Counted from the stretch's first letter, positions 1 to 8,702 are shown. The stretch: DNA of 64,000 nucleotides from Kaistia sp. 32K (GCF_016629525.1 NZ_AP024269.1:3844001-3908000); one strand, 5' to 3'. The notes: generated by a model not told the origin, from the sequence alone. Translations and numbers: made by a program.

Positions 1-90
1 CGCCATTTCGTCCGGTTTTCGGACGGGCGGGACGGTCGACACGAGACCCGGGATCCGACGCCCGGGTCGACAGATGCTCCGGAAGATGCG
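1..90. other. Upstream tail with two hairpins, no gene assigned
   Basis: Two palindromes are visible: CGTCCG/CGGACG (9-14 and 20-25) and GACCCGGG/CCCGGGTC (45-52 and 61-68). They lie just before an intrinsic terminator. No plus frame has a stop before the terminator, so this could be the 3' end of a structured RNA or the end of a CDS whose body lies outside the window. I cannot decide between these. Confidence 0.3.
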
Positions 91-130
91 AAACCGCGCA
101 GGGTTCGATTTCCTGCGCGGTTTTCTTTTT
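91..130 (+). terminator. Intrinsic terminator of an upstream transcript
   Basis: An 11-12 bp GC-rich stem (about 91-102 pairing with 112-124, core CCGCGCAGG/CCTGCGCGG) is followed by a T-rich run. It ends a plus-strand transcript that enters from outside the window. Confidence 0.8.
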
Positions 131-231
131 GCCCCTCAAATGCCACGATCTGCTCCGCATGATGGATCGATGACATTGCCGTGATCGGCAGGTGATGCCC
201 TCGGTGAGGCGCAAAAAGGTCGATTACGGTA

Positions 232-258
232 AATGCTCGTTAACATTCGTGAAGCATT
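232..258. promoter_or_regulatory. Dyad around GTTAAC upstream of the DUF882 gene
   Basis: AATGCT (232-237) and AGCATT (253-258) form a dyad with GTTAAC (239-244) between them. It precedes the preferred TTG start. It could be a regulator site or promoter region; the protein that would bind is unknown. Confidence 0.3.
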
Positions 259-302
259 CTGCCCTTACGGGGGCCCACATCGGGCAAGGACGCAGAAGCA
301 CA

Positions 303-2075
303 TTGATTAAGCAGATCGATCAGTATCGGCGAGACCGGGGCTTGCTGCAGCGTTGCGGTGCCGCTCTTCGCCTGCTCCTCGCCACGGCCGTGTTTACCGG
401 CTCGGTGGTCGCAACGGTGCCCATGGACAAGGCCCAGGCCGCAGCGGGTGACCGCGCGCTGAAGCTTTACAACATGCACACCAAGGAATCCGCGACGATC
501 GTCTTCAAGCGCGGCAACCGGTTCGATCCGGACGGGCTGAAGCAGCTCAACAATTTCCTGCGCGACTGGCGTCGGAACGAGCCGACGAAGATGGATCCGC
601 AGCTGTTCGACCTGATCTGGACCGTCTACCAGCAGAGCGGCTCGCGGCAGCCGATCCATGTCGTCAGCGGCTATCGTTCGCCCGCCACCAACGGCATGCT
701 CCGTTCGCGTTCGCGCGGCGTCGCCCAGAAGAGCCAGCACATGCTCGGCAAGGCGATGGACTTCTTCCTTCCGGACGTCGATCTCGCGAAACTGCGCGCC
801 ATCGGGCTGCGCATGCAGGTCGGCGGCGTCGGCTTCTACCCGACCTCCGGCTCGCCCTTCGTCCACATGGACACCGGCAGCGTCCGCCACTGGCCGAAGA
901 TGACGCGCGACCAGCTCGTCCGCGTCTTCCCGGATGGCAAGACGCTGCATATTCCGTCCGATGGTCGCCCGCTCCCCGGTTATGAGCAGGCGCTCGCCTC
1001 CTACAAGGCCCGCAAGGCCGGTGGTGGCGCCGTCATGATGGCGAGCGCAGCGCCCGCCAAGAAGGGCAAGTCCTGGTTCGCCCGCCTGACCGGAACCGAC
1101 GCCTCGGACGAGGACGATATGCCGGATACGCCGGTCGAGGCCGCGACCCCGACCGCGAAGCCCGACAAGGTCAAGCCTGCCGTCGTCGACGCCGTCCAGG
1201 TGGCCGCCGTCACCGCGGAAGAGCCCGAGCAGGTTCCGTTCGCAACCGCCTCCGCGCCGCTGCCGCGCCCGTCGCCGAAGCGCGGCGCTGAGCCGGCGGC
1301 CGACGCTTCCGTCGTGGTCGCAGCGGCCGACACCGAGGCCGGCCTGCCGCCGGCGCCGCGTCGCTCGCCGGTCGTGCGGCCGATGATGGCGCTCGCCAGC
1401 GTCGCGCCGATCCCGCAGCCGGCACCCCAGCCGACGCCGAATTACGGCACCGGCATCACGGATACGCTCGCCGCGATCGAGGAAAGCTCGGCCGGCGCCA
1501 CGCAGACCGCGGCCCTTCCCCGCAAGCCGGGCACCGCCGCCGACGCCATCGCCGATGCGATCGGCCAGGGCAAGCCGGCCAGCGACGCCATCATGGCCTA
1601 TGCCGCGCCGCTGACGGTCGATGAGTCCGGCACGCATATCGATGCCGCCACCGGCGCCATCGTGAGCGGCGAGGCCAACGGCCGCCCGGCAGCGAAGACC
1701 CAGGCGCCCCGCGTCGCCTCGCTCGGTGGCGACATCGGCATCGCCGGCGCTTCGCCTGCAGCCTCCCCCGGCCGCGTCGCGGCGGATCCGCTGGCCCGTC
1801 TGACGCCGGTCGCCTATCAGGCGACGACGATCGAGCTCGTGACCCGCTCCGGATCGACCCGCCAGAAGGCCTATGCCGACCTGCAGATGCCGCATCCCTT
1901 CGCGGTGCCGGAACTGTTCACGGCGCCGGAGCGCTCGATCCGCCTCGGCTTCGGACGGATCGCCTATGAGGGCCTCCGCACCGACCGCTTCGCTGGCCCG
2001 CTGGTCCACCGGCTCGGCACGATGGAATTCGCCTCGCTGGAGCCGATCAGCCGGACGGCGCTTCTGAAGCGCTGA
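303..2075 (+). CDS. DUF882 / YcbK-like M15 peptidase-family protein
   Basis: A secreted or periplasmic protein of about 590 aa with an N-terminal DUF882 (peptidase M15-like) domain. The zinc-site pattern is visible: H146 and D153 in the SQHMLGKAMDFF segment and H188/D190 in FVHMD. Family members are linked to peptidoglycan or envelope maintenance. A hydrophobic segment ending AQAAAG looks like a signal peptide. After about residue 240 the protein is a long Pro/Ala-rich low-complexity tail. The frame is open from GTG 192 and ATG 195, but I prefer TTG 303 because AAGGA lies upstream and the 192-302 stretch looks like an AT-richer promoter. Monocistronic, followed by a strong terminator. Confidence 0.75.
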   Translation: MIKQIDQYRRDRGLLQRCGAALRLLLATAVFTGSVVATVPMDKAQAAAGDRALKLYNMHTKESATIVFKRGNRFDPDGLKQLNNFLRDWRRNEPTKMDPQLFDLIWTVYQQSGSRQPIHVVSGYRSPATNGMLRSRSRGVAQKSQHMLGKAMDFFLPDVDLAKLRAIGLRMQVGGVGFYPTSGSPFVHMDTGSVRHWPKMTRDQLVRVFPDGKTLHIPSDGRPLPGYEQALASYKARKAGGGAVMMASAAPAKKGKSWFARLTGTDASDEDDMPDTPVEAATPTAKPDKVKPAVVDAVQVAAVTAEEPEQVPFATASAPLPRPSPKRGAEPAADASVVVAAADTEAGLPPAPRRSPVVRPMMALASVAPIPQPAPQPTPNYGTGITDTLAAIEESSAGATQTAALPRKPGTAADAIADAIGQGKPASDAIMAYAAPLTVDESGTHIDAATGAIVSGEANGRPAAKTQAPRVASLGGDIGIAGASPAASPGRVAADPLARLTPVAYQATTIELVTRSGSTRQKAYADLQMPHPFAVPELFTAPERSIRLGFGRIAYEGLRTDRFAGPLVHRLGTMEFASLEPISRTALLKR

Positions 2076-2095
2076 TCCCAGCCAATCCTCGATTT

Positions 2096-2132
2096 CAAAA
2101 CGCCGCGGCCCCGCCCGCGGCGTTTTTTTTTT
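2096..2132 (+). terminator. Intrinsic terminator after the DUF882 gene
   Basis: The stem AACGCCGCGG/CCGCGGCGTT is followed by nine or more T residues, about 25 bp after the stop codon. Confidence 0.9.
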
Positions 2133-2268
2133 CGGCGGAGCTGATGCTTGCACGGAGCGATTGCGAACGGGGCGATCGCCGGTTCGCGTCAAGCGGACGC
2201 TTCAAAAAGCTGTCGGGGCCGCCTTCGGGTTGCTATAGGCTGCACATCAGCCCCAGAGGAGGTGTGCC

Positions 2269-2442
2269 ATGAGCGAACCGACCGAGCATTTCAAGAAGGC
2301 CGCCCGCCGGAAGTCGGCACCCGTCAAAAAGGTGGCGCTGTCGGCGGAGGCCCGCCAGGCGTACGAGGAACTGGTGCGGAGCCGCGATGAGCGCGACCGC
2401 AGCTATGGCCAGTTCCTGCCGTCCGAAAACAAGGGGAAATAG
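2269..2442 (+). CDS. Small basic hypothetical protein, 57 aa
   Basis: Encodes MSEPTEHFKKAARRKSAPVK... and ends SYGQFLPSENKGK. It is Lys/Arg rich, has no membrane segment and no motif I can name. The start is well supported: AGAGGAGG lies about 6 nt before the ATG. It stands alone between the DUF882 terminator and the convergent gapR gene. Function unknown. Confidence 0.65.
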   Translation: MSEPTEHFKKAARRKSAPVKKVALSAEARQAYEELVRSRDERDRSYGQFLPSENKGK

Positions 2443-2613
2443 CGCCTCCGGCCCCGCGAGGGGCCGCGCGGATCGACCGACAGGGATCCGCTATGACGGC
2501 GAAAAACGAGCGCGGCGGCGCCGATGGGATCATCGGGCCGTCCGCCGCTCGGAACCCGGCGATTCCGCCGGGAAGACAGGTCACCGGGACCGAAGCCCCG
2601 GACCAGCTGGTCC

Positions 2614-2865
2614 TCAGACCATGCCCAGCGCGTTCTTGTAGAGCTCGAGGATCGCCTCTTGCTCTTCGCGCTCGTTGGCGTCCTGCTTGCGCAGAGCCAC
2701 GATCTTGCGCAGCGCCTTGGTGTCGTAGCCATTGGCCTTCGCCTCGCCGTAGACGTCCTTGATGTCGTCGGCGATCGCCTTCTTCTCTTCCTCGAGGCGC
2801 TCGATGCGCTCGACAATGGACCGGAGCTGGGCGGCGGCGATGCCCTGGACTTCGTCTTCAGCCAT
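2614..2865 (-). CDS. gapR: GapR-family nucleoid-associated protein (DUF2312)
   Basis: 83 aa, the usual length of DUF2312. The sequence is a charged coiled coil ([20 protein letters not shown]) followed by the conserved [19 protein letters not shown] and RKQD segments. Caulobacter GapR is a DNA-binding protein that recognises overtwisted DNA and helps topoisomerases during replication. I chose the ATG at 2865 rather than one five codons upstream because GAGGT sits 8 nt before it. Assignment rests on motif recognition; the function is from the family. Confidence 0.85.
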   Translation of the reverse strand: MAEDEVQGIAAAQLRSIVERIERLEEEKKAIADDIKDVYGEAKANGYDTKALRKIVALRKQDANEREEQEAILELYKNALGMV

Positions 2866-2953
2866 GTTGGGAAACCTCAATAGATTGGCGCAGGCGAGCG
2901 TGAGTGCCCGACTTGGGCGTGGGGGTCAAGCCCGCTCCGGGCGCAGCGGGACG

Positions 2954-3271
2954 TCAATGATCGGGGCGGTTGGCCGCGAAGGCCGCCAGCGTCTCCGGCG
3001 AGGCCTCGGTCTGGTTGCGGTTCTGCCATTCGGAATAGGGCATGCCGTAGATGATCTCGCGCGACTCATCCTTGGAGAGCGCGATGCCCTTCGCCTCCGC
3101 CGCCTCGCGATACCAGTTGGCCAGGCAGTTGCGGCAGAAGCCGGCGAGATTCATCAGATCGATGTTCTGCACGTCGCCGCGTTCGCGCAGATGCGCGACG
3201 AGTTGCCGGAAGGCGGCCGCCTCGAGCTCGGTCTGCGTCGCCGTGTCGAGGGATTCGGGGGTGCTGGACAT
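2954..3271 (-). CDS. DUF1244 domain protein
   Basis: 105 aa, matching the DUF1244 family. The conserved core NLAGFCRNCLANWYREAA and the GMPYSEWQ segment near the C-terminus are present. The CRNC pair could bind metal, but no function is established. It lies 12 bp downstream of the end of the preceding minus-strand gene (3284), so the two are probably co-transcribed. Confidence 0.85.
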   Translation of the reverse strand: MSSTPESLDTATQTELEAAAFRQLVAHLRERGDVQNIDLMNLAGFCRNCLANWYREAAEAKGIALSKDESREIIYGMPYSEWQNRNQTEASPETLAAFAANRPDH

Positions 3272-3283
3272 GCTTTGAACCTT

Positions 3284-4108
3284 CTAGTCGACCAGCGGAC
3301 CGGTCAGGGAACCGAAGAACTCGACGTGATGCGGCGCGGTGCCGATCTCGAGCGCCGTGAGGACGGAGGCGAGGCGCTCCGACCATTCGTCGACGCCGGC
3401 CGGCTCGGCGATTAGGTCCTGCCGGATCTCGACCAGCGCATGGGCGAGCCCGCGCCTCGTGGCGTGGCGGTAGAGCGTGTCGCCCTTCAGGGCGCCATGA
3501 TAGGGCTCGTTGTCGCCGACGACGATTGCCGGATCGCGGGCGAGCCCGGCGATCAGCGGCCGGGCGAGGCGCGGATCGGCGTCCCACAGGATGCCCGCAT
3601 GCCAGGGGCGCGGGATCCCCTTCCAGAACGGGGTGAAGCTGTGGATCGACAGGATCATCGGCAGCCGGCCGCTGGCGATCCCCGCCTCGATCGCGCCGTT
3701 CACCGCGTCGTCATAGGGCTTGTAGAAGCGGGCGATGCGCCGCTCCCGCTCGGCCCGGTCGATGCGGGCATTGCCGGGCACGACCGCGCCGTCGGAGAGC
3801 CGCATGATCAGGGTGGGGTCGTCGAGCCCGCGATTGGGATCGATCAGCAGCCGCGAGAAATGCGACAGCACGGCCGGAACGCCGAAGCGCGCCGAAAGGG
3901 CGCGGGTCAGCGCCGCCGCGCCGATGTCATAGGCGATGTGGCGCTCGAATTCGGACGCCGGCAGGCCGAGCGAGCCGTATTCGCCCGGCACGTGGCTGGA
4001 GGCATGGTCGCAGAGAAGGATCAGGCCGGCGCCCGCGTCGCCGGGCAGGATCTCGAACGCGGCCGCCGCGCCGTCGGCGGCGAAGCCGGAATTTGAATGA
4101 GTGCGCAT
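3284..4108 (-). CDS. N-formylglutamate amidohydrolase family protein
   Basis: 274 aa. The fold is recognisable from LLCDHASSHVP, the repeated Asp/His/Arg segments LIDPNRGLDDP and ILSIHSFTPFW, and EIRQDLI near the C-terminus. The family hydrolyses N-formyl-L-glutamate to glutamate and formate in histidine degradation, or related N-acyl amino acids. No hut genes are nearby, so the real substrate is open. It is read divergently from the DMT transporter with only about 40 bp between starts. A second, distinct family member lies at 31160-32008. Confidence 0.8.
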   Translation of the reverse strand: MRTHSNSGFAADGAAAAFEILPGDAGAGLILLCDHASSHVPGEYGSLGLPASEFERHIAYDIGAAALTRALSARFGVPAVLSHFSRLLIDPNRGLDDPTLIMRLSDGAVVPGNARIDRAERERRIARFYKPYDDAVNGAIEAGIASGRLPMILSIHSFTPFWKGIPRPWHAGILWDADPRLARPLIAGLARDPAIVVGDNEPYHGALKGDTLYRHATRRGLAHALVEIRQDLIAEPAGVDEWSERLASVLTALEIGTAPHHVEFFGSLTGPLVD

Positions 4109-4148
4109 GGCGGAATGATAGTGACCCCGCCGGCCGGCTGCCATAGGA

Positions 4149-5087
4149 ATGTGCTCTGCCCGCTTTTCCGAGATTGCCGTGTCCCGCACCCTGCCATCCG
4201 CCTCCGCTCCCGCCTCGATCGCCGCCTTCGCCATCCCCGCCCTGATCCTCGGCGCCATGGCGATGGGCATCTCGCCGATCTTCGTCCGGCTGACCGATGT
4301 CGGCCCGTTCGCGAGCGCCTTCTGGCGCGTCGGCGGCGCGCTGCCGCTGCTGCTCGCCTGGGCCGTGTTCGAGGCTCGGCGGTCGGGCGCGCCGCTCGCC
4401 TCGATCCTGAAGGTCGATGGCGCGATCCTCGCCGCGGGACTGCTGTTCGCAGGCGACCTGATCTTCTGGCATCTCGCCATCCTGAAGACGAGCGTCGCCA
4501 ACGCCACCTTCCTCGCCACCATGGCGCCGGTCTGGGTGGTGCTCGGATCCGGCCTCTTCATCGGCGAAAAGGTCGGTCGCGGCGTGCTGGCCGGCCTCGC
4601 GCTCTGCCTGCTCGGCGCCGCCTTCCTGATCGGCATGAGCTGGAGCGTGCGGCCGGACCATCTCGACGGCGATCTCTTCGGCATCGCGACGTCGTTCTTC
4701 TTCGGCGGCTATTTCCTCGCCGTCCGCGTGGCGCGCCGCCGGTCGTCCGCCGGCAAGATCACCTTCCTGTCGACGGTGATCACAGCCGTCGTGCTGCTCG
4801 CCATCACGCTCGCGACCGAGCCGCGCCTGCTACCGCAGACGGTCGAGAGCGCCGCGTCGCTCGCCGGCCTCGCCTTCATCAGCCATGCCGGCGGCCAGGG
4901 ACTGCTCGCCTTCGCGCTCGGCCATCTGCCCGCCGCTTTTTCGGCGCTGGTGATCTTCCTGGAGGCCGTCGCGGCCGCCGTGGCGGGCTGGCTCTTCCTG
5001 GGCGAGGCGGTCTCGGTGGCTCAGCTCGTCGGCGGCGCCATGATCCTCGCCGGAATCGGCGTCGCACGCCCGCGACGACCCGGTTGA
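4149..5087 (+). CDS. DMT-superfamily (EamA) transporter
   Basis: 312 aa with about ten hydrophobic segments in two EamA repeats (roughly residues 25-155 and 170-305). Family members export amino acids or other metabolites across the inner membrane. The substrate cannot be read from the sequence. The ATG at 4149 has no clear ribosome site; a GTG at 4179 (VSRTLPSAS) is a possible start. It is divergent from the formylglutamate amidohydrolase, so an acyl-amino-acid link is possible but speculative. Confidence 0.8.
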   Translation: MCSARFSEIAVSRTLPSASAPASIAAFAIPALILGAMAMGISPIFVRLTDVGPFASAFWRVGGALPLLLAWAVFEARRSGAPLASILKVDGAILAAGLLFAGDLIFWHLAILKTSVANATFLATMAPVWVVLGSGLFIGEKVGRGVLAGLALCLLGAAFLIGMSWSVRPDHLDGDLFGIATSFFFGGYFLAVRVARRRSSAGKITFLSTVITAVVLLAITLATEPRLLPQTVESAASLAGLAFISHAGGQGLLAFALGHLPAAFSALVIFLEAVAAAVAGWLFLGEAVSVAQLVGGAMILAGIGVARPRRPG

Positions 5088-5285
5088 TCCGGGAGTTTCA
5101 GCCATCATGCCGCCGCGTTTGTTTTGAACATCAGGCTCATGCGATTCATCGGAATGAAACCTGCGGCCCGCCCGCGCAACGAGCCGGCCGCGCCCCCTGC
5201 TGCACCAGAGCAGCGACGGTTGACAGCCGGAAAGCGGCGACGGCATAAAGCTGCCTCCTACGTCAACCGGTTCGCGACCCTATCG

Positions 5286-5747
5286 ATGCGATCATCCCTG
5301 CTTCGACATTGGCCGCGGCCGGCCCTATTGGCCCTTGCGCTCGCTTTTGCCTCTCTGTTCCTGTTCGCGGAGCCCGCCTCCGCAGACCTTCGCCTCTGCA
5401 ACAAGACGCCCAGCCGCGTCGGCATCGCCATCGGCTACAAGGACAAGAAAGTCTGGACCACCGAAGGTTGGTGGAACGTGCCGGTCAATAGCTGCGAGAC
5501 GCTGGTCAGCGGCACGCTCGTGTCACGATACTATTACGTCTATGCGGTCGACTACGATCACGGCGGCGAGTGGAGCGGCAAATACGTGATGTGCACCAAA
5601 GACAAAATGTTTACGATCGAGGGCACGGAAGATTGCGTGCCGCGAGGCTTTAATCGGTCCGGTTTCTTCGAAGTCGACACCGGCGAACAAACCAGCTGGA
5701 CGATCCAGCTCAATGAACCTGCCCAGCAAGGAGCTAATCGAAAATGA
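5286..5747 (+). CDS. Secreted DUF1036 protein
   Basis: 153 aa from ATG 5286. A signal peptide (ALLALALAFASLFLFAEPASA) precedes LRLCNKTPSRVGIAIGYKD, the hallmark of DUF1036. Four cysteines (LCNKT, NSCET, VMCTK, EDCVP) could form two disulfides in the periplasm. The reading frame is open further upstream (5124) but that part is arginine rich and lacks a signal sequence. It overlaps pyk by 4 bp (ATGA), so the two are translationally coupled, a conserved rhizobial arrangement as far as I recall. Confidence 0.8.
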   Translation: MRSSLLRHWPRPALLALALAFASLFLFAEPASADLRLCNKTPSRVGIAIGYKDKKVWTTEGWWNVPVNSCETLVSGTLVSRYYYVYAVDYDHGGEWSGKYVMCTKDKMFTIEGTEDCVPRGFNRSGFFEVDTGEQTSWTIQLNEPAQQGANRK

Positions 5748-7183
5748 GACGGTCGCGTAAGGTCAAAATTCTCGCGACCCTGGGCCCAGCATCCTCCGAC
5801 AAGGCGACGATTGAAGCCCTGTTCCGGGCCGGCGCCGACGTCTTCCGCATCAATATGAGCCACACGGCGCACGACAAGCTCAACGAGCTGGTCCGCATCA
5901 TTCGCACCGTGGAAGCCGATGTCGGCCGTCCGATCGGCATCCTTGCCGATCTTCAGGGTCCCAAGCTTCGCCTCGGCACGTTCGCCGACAAGGCGGTCGA
6001 GATCACCGTCGGGCAGAATTTCGTGCTCGACAGCGATCCGACGCCCGGCACCACCGGCCGCGTCTTCCTGCCGCATCCGGAAATCCTCGAGGTCCTCGAG
6101 CCCGGCCATCGCCTGCTGATCGACGACGGCAAGGTTCGCCTCCGCGTCATCTCGGCCGACGGCAAGAGCGCGCTGACCACCGTGGAAGTCGGCGTCAAGC
6201 TTTCGGACCGCAAGGGCGTCAGCGTTCCCGATTCGACGATCAAGACCGGCGCGCTGACCGAGAAGGATCGCGCCGATCTCGATGCGGCCCTCCAGGCCAA
6301 TGTCGACTGGATCGCGCTTTCCTTCGTGCAGCGTCCGGACGACGTCGCCGAAGTGCGCAAGATCGCCGCCGGCCGCGCCGGCATCATGTCGAAGATCGAG
6401 AAGCCGCAGGCCGTGCAGCGCCTCGCGGAGATCATCGAGATCTCCGACGCCCTCATGGTCGCCCGCGGCGATCTCGGCGTCGAGATGCCGCTCGAGCAGG
6501 TTCCGGGCATCCAGAAGCAGATCACCCGCGCCTGCCGCCGCGCCGGCAAGCCGGTGGTCGTCGCGACCCAGATGCTCGAATCGATGATCACGGCGCCGGT
6601 CCCGACCCGCGCCGAGGTGTCGGACGTCGCCACCGCGGTCTACGAGGGCGCGGACGCGATCATGCTGTCGGCCGAATCCGCCGCCGGCGCGTTCCCGATC
6701 GAGGCCGTCGCGACGATGGACCGGATCGCCACCCAGGTGGAGCTCGATTCGAACCACAAGAACATCATGCATGCCCAGCGCACCGAGCCGGAAGCAACCG
6801 GCGCCGATGCGATCTCGGCGGCGGCCCGGCAGATCGCCGAGACGCTGAACCTCGCGGCGATCTGCTGCTACACGGCATCCGGCTCGACCGGCCTTCGCGC
6901 GGCGCGCGAACGGCCGCAGACGCCGATCATCGCCCTGTCGCCGATCGTCTCGACGGCCCGGCGCCTGTCGGTCGTCTGGGGCCTGCACTGCGTGGTCAGC
7001 GACGACGCCTACAATCTCGACGACATGGTGAACCGTGCGTCCTTCATCGCCAATCGCGAGGAATTCGCGAAGCCCGGCGACCGGATCATCATCACCGCCG
7101 GCGTGCCGCTGCGCACGCCGGGCGCCACCAACATGCTGCGCATCGCCTTCGTCGGCGCCAGCACGGAGGAAGGCCGCCGCTAG
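5744..7183 (+). CDS. pyk: Pyruvate kinase
   Basis: 479 aa, full length. Converts phosphoenolpyruvate and ADP to pyruvate and ATP, the last step of glycolysis. Visible motifs are the N-terminal KILATLGPAS, the catalytic K217-IEKP with metal ligands E219 and D243 (RGDLGVE), the TQMLESM loop and the C-terminal allosteric domain starting around residue 340. Its ATG overlaps the DUF1036 stop codon. A UUCG-capped hairpin follows the stop. Confidence 0.97.
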   Translation: MRRSRKVKILATLGPASSDKATIEALFRAGADVFRINMSHTAHDKLNELVRIIRTVEADVGRPIGILADLQGPKLRLGTFADKAVEITVGQNFVLDSDPTPGTTGRVFLPHPEILEVLEPGHRLLIDDGKVRLRVISADGKSALTTVEVGVKLSDRKGVSVPDSTIKTGALTEKDRADLDAALQANVDWIALSFVQRPDDVAEVRKIAAGRAGIMSKIEKPQAVQRLAEIIEISDALMVARGDLGVEMPLEQVPGIQKQITRACRRAGKPVVVATQMLESMITAPVPTRAEVSDVATAVYEGADAIMLSAESAAGAFPIEAVATMDRIATQVELDSNHKNIMHAQRTEPEATGADAISAAARQIAETLNLAAICCYTASGSTGLRAARERPQTPIIALSPIVSTARRLSVVWGLHCVVSDDAYNLDDMVNRASFIANREEFAKPGDRIIITAGVPLRTPGATNMLRIAFVGASTEEGRR

Positions 7184-7232
7184 GCGGCCTCGGCAGGCCG
7201 CGCAAGCGCCCCTGCCGGACCCCACGACTATC

Positions 7233-7256
7233 CCGCCCCTCCTTCGGGAGGGGCGG
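7233..7256 (+). terminator. Perfect 10-bp hairpin after pyk
   Basis: CCGCCCCTCC and GGAGGGGCGG pair perfectly around a TTCG loop. There is no T-run, so it may be a transcript-stabilising 3' end or a weak terminator. Confidence 0.5.
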
Positions 7257-7390
7257 CCCCAGGCGGCTCCTCAGCGGCCTGCCTGCCGCCAGCCGCGCAC
7301 CAGCGCCGCCGCCGCGTCCCCCAAAAAAATCCCGTTCTGAAAGTACGTCTGCCGCCCCGCGAGGCCGCGATCTCGCGCGTTCGCGATTCC

Positions 7391-7440
7391 TTGGCGTTCT
7401 TAGGCGCGCTCCGGCGCTCTGGGGCGTTCCTGGGCGCTCT
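7391..7440. repeat. Five 10-bp tandem units, consensus NNGGCGYTCT
   Basis: Consecutive decamers read ttGGCGTTCT, taGGCGCGCT, ccGGCGCTCT, ggGGCGTTCC, tgGGCGCTCT. The period of exactly 10 bp places the units on one face of the helix. It lies in the 271-bp gap between the convergent ends of pyk and the TPR gene. No protein is encoded. Confidence 0.75.
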
Positions 7441-7454
7441 GCGCCAGTATGCGG

Positions 7455-8042
7455 CTAGATCTGCCGGCCCTCGACCTCGGGCTCCAGCGTCTTGATCGCG
7501 TCGCGCACCTGGTCGTCGAGATAGGGATCGATGGTGAGCGCCTTGCGGAGGGCGGCGAGCGCCTCCTTCTTGCGGTCGATCTCGTTCAGGATCATGCCGA
7601 GACCCGCCAGCGCCCCGAAGTGGCGCGGCTCCAGCGCCAGCACCTTCTCGATGTCCGAGAGGGCCTTGCCGTATTCGTCCTGCAGGAAGAAGAGGGTCGC
7701 GCGCCGGTTCCAGCCCTCGGCGAAATCGGGCTTCAGCGCGATGACGGCATCAAGGAAGTCATAGGCGCGCGCATAGTCCTTGGTCGCGATCGCCTCGGCC
7801 GCCCACTGCATCAGGAGATCGATCGTGTCGCTGCCAGACTTGAGCCAGCGCCGCTGGATCTCCGCCTCGGCGGTGGAGCCGGCGGTCTCGTCGCCCGGCT
7901 TGCCGAGCGTCTCGAACAATTGATCGATGCTCTGGTTGGCGAGATCCCCGCCCACGACGATATCGGGCCGGTCGCTCGTCGACGCGAGAGACGGCGAAAC
8001 CAGAGCGGCCAACGCAACGAGAGAAACGACAAATGCCCGCAT
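7455..8042 (-). CDS. Secreted or periplasmic TPR-repeat protein
   Basis: 195 aa from ATG 8042 (alternatives at 8051 and 8054). A signal peptide (VVSLVALAALVSPSLAS) is followed by about three tetratricopeptide repeats, visible as YARAYDFLDAVIALKPDFAEGWNRRA, YGKALSDIEKVLALEPRHFGALAGLG and KKEALAALRKALTIDPYLDDQ. TPR domains mediate protein-protein contact. No catalytic motif. It stands alone and its partner is unknown. Confidence 0.75.
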   Translation of the reverse strand: MRAFVVSLVALAALVSPSLASTSDRPDIVVGGDLANQSIDQLFETLGKPGDETAGSTAEAEIQRRWLKSGSDTIDLLMQWAAEAIATKDYARAYDFLDAVIALKPDFAEGWNRRATLFFLQDEYGKALSDIEKVLALEPRHFGALAGLGMILNEIDRKKEALAALRKALTIDPYLDDQVRDAIKTLEPEVEGRQI

Positions 8043-8115
8043 GGAGGCCATCATAGCCGCCAAACGGGCATCGTCAAAACCAAATCCGCAAGGCGTGCCA
8101 TGGCACGCCCAGACA

Positions 8116-8241
8116 TTAGCCCTGACGGGCCTTGTAGCGCGGATTGACCTTGTTGATGATGAAAACACGGCCCTTCCGGCGGACGAGCCGGTTGGCGCGG
8201 TGACGCCCGAGCAGGGACTTGAGCGAGTTCTTGATCTTCAT
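8116..8241 (-). CDS. rpmJ: 50S ribosomal protein L36
   Basis: 41 aa, [20 protein letters not shown] then [21 protein letters not shown]. It is the longer, cysteine-free type of L36 that alphaproteobacteria use, so it lacks the zinc ribbon of the 37-aa type. Component of the large ribosomal subunit. Confidence 0.93.
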   Translation of the reverse strand: MKIKNSLKSLLGRHRANRLVRRKGRVFIINKVNPRYKARQG

Positions 8242-8402
8242 GGCGCGACGCTCGCGAAAGGGTTCTGGGAACGAAACGAGCGCCCAAGGCGCCCGCTCGA
8301 AAATTCGGCCGGACCATAGGCAGCGAGGCCCTGCCTTGTCAACACGAGGGGGCCAGAATCCTGAGATTTCGGCCTGAGACACCCTGTTATGCGGCAAAGT
8401 TC

Positions 8403-8427
8403 GGAACGATTGGCGCGGAAGGGGGTT
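8403..8427 (+). promoter_or_regulatory. EcfG-type general stress promoter candidate
   Basis: GGAAC (8403-8407), 16 bp, then GGTT (8424-8427). The alphaproteobacterial EcfG consensus is GGAAC-N16/17-CGTT. It lies about 35 bp upstream of a general-stress KGG gene, which fits the regulon. This is inference from the match and the context. Confidence 0.5.
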
Positions 8428-8461
8428 TTCAAGCCGGACGGGGTTCATTGGAGTGAGCGAC

Positions 8462-8647
8462 ATGCCCAACAAAGAGCACCGCGGCGGATCCGGAAACTTC
8501 GCCAACGACCCGAAACGAGCCTCTGAAATGGGCAAGAAGGGCGGCGAACAGTCCGGGCAGCGCCAGCAGGCCCAGACGACCGAAAAGACCCCACAGCAGG
8601 GTTCCCAGCAGAAGAAGGGCGACATGCCGAAGGGCGGTCAGCGCTGA
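8462..8647 (+). CDS. KGG-motif general stress protein
   Basis: 61 aa, very hydrophilic. The [21 protein letters not shown] segment is the KGG repeat seen in GsiB/con-10-like stress proteins. The tail is Gln/Lys rich and likely disordered. ATG 8462 has TTGGAG upstream; an in-frame GTG at 8453 is possible. An EcfG-like promoter precedes it and a strong terminator follows. Probably expressed in stationary phase or under stress. Confidence 0.8.
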   Translation: MPNKEHRGGSGNFANDPKRASEMGKKGGEQSGQRQQAQTTEKTPQQGSQQKKGDMPKGGQR

Positions 8648-8671
8648 TCGATCCACGGATCGAGACCTATC

Positions 8672-8702
8672 GAACCCGTCCCCTCGCGGACGGGTTCTTT
8701 TT
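8672..8702 (+). terminator. Intrinsic terminator after the KGG gene
   Basis: Perfect 10-bp stem GAACCCGTCC/GGACGGGTTC followed by a T-run. Confidence 0.9.

Noticed and set aside
101..117. GGTTCGATTTCC resembling a tRNA T-arm
   Set aside because: It is part of a simple terminator stem; no acceptor, D or anticodon arms precede it.
240..2192. 650-codon minus-strand open frame opposite the DUF882 gene
   Set aside because: Arg/Gly-rich composition and no recognisable motif; typical antisense frame in high-GC DNA over a clear DUF882 gene.
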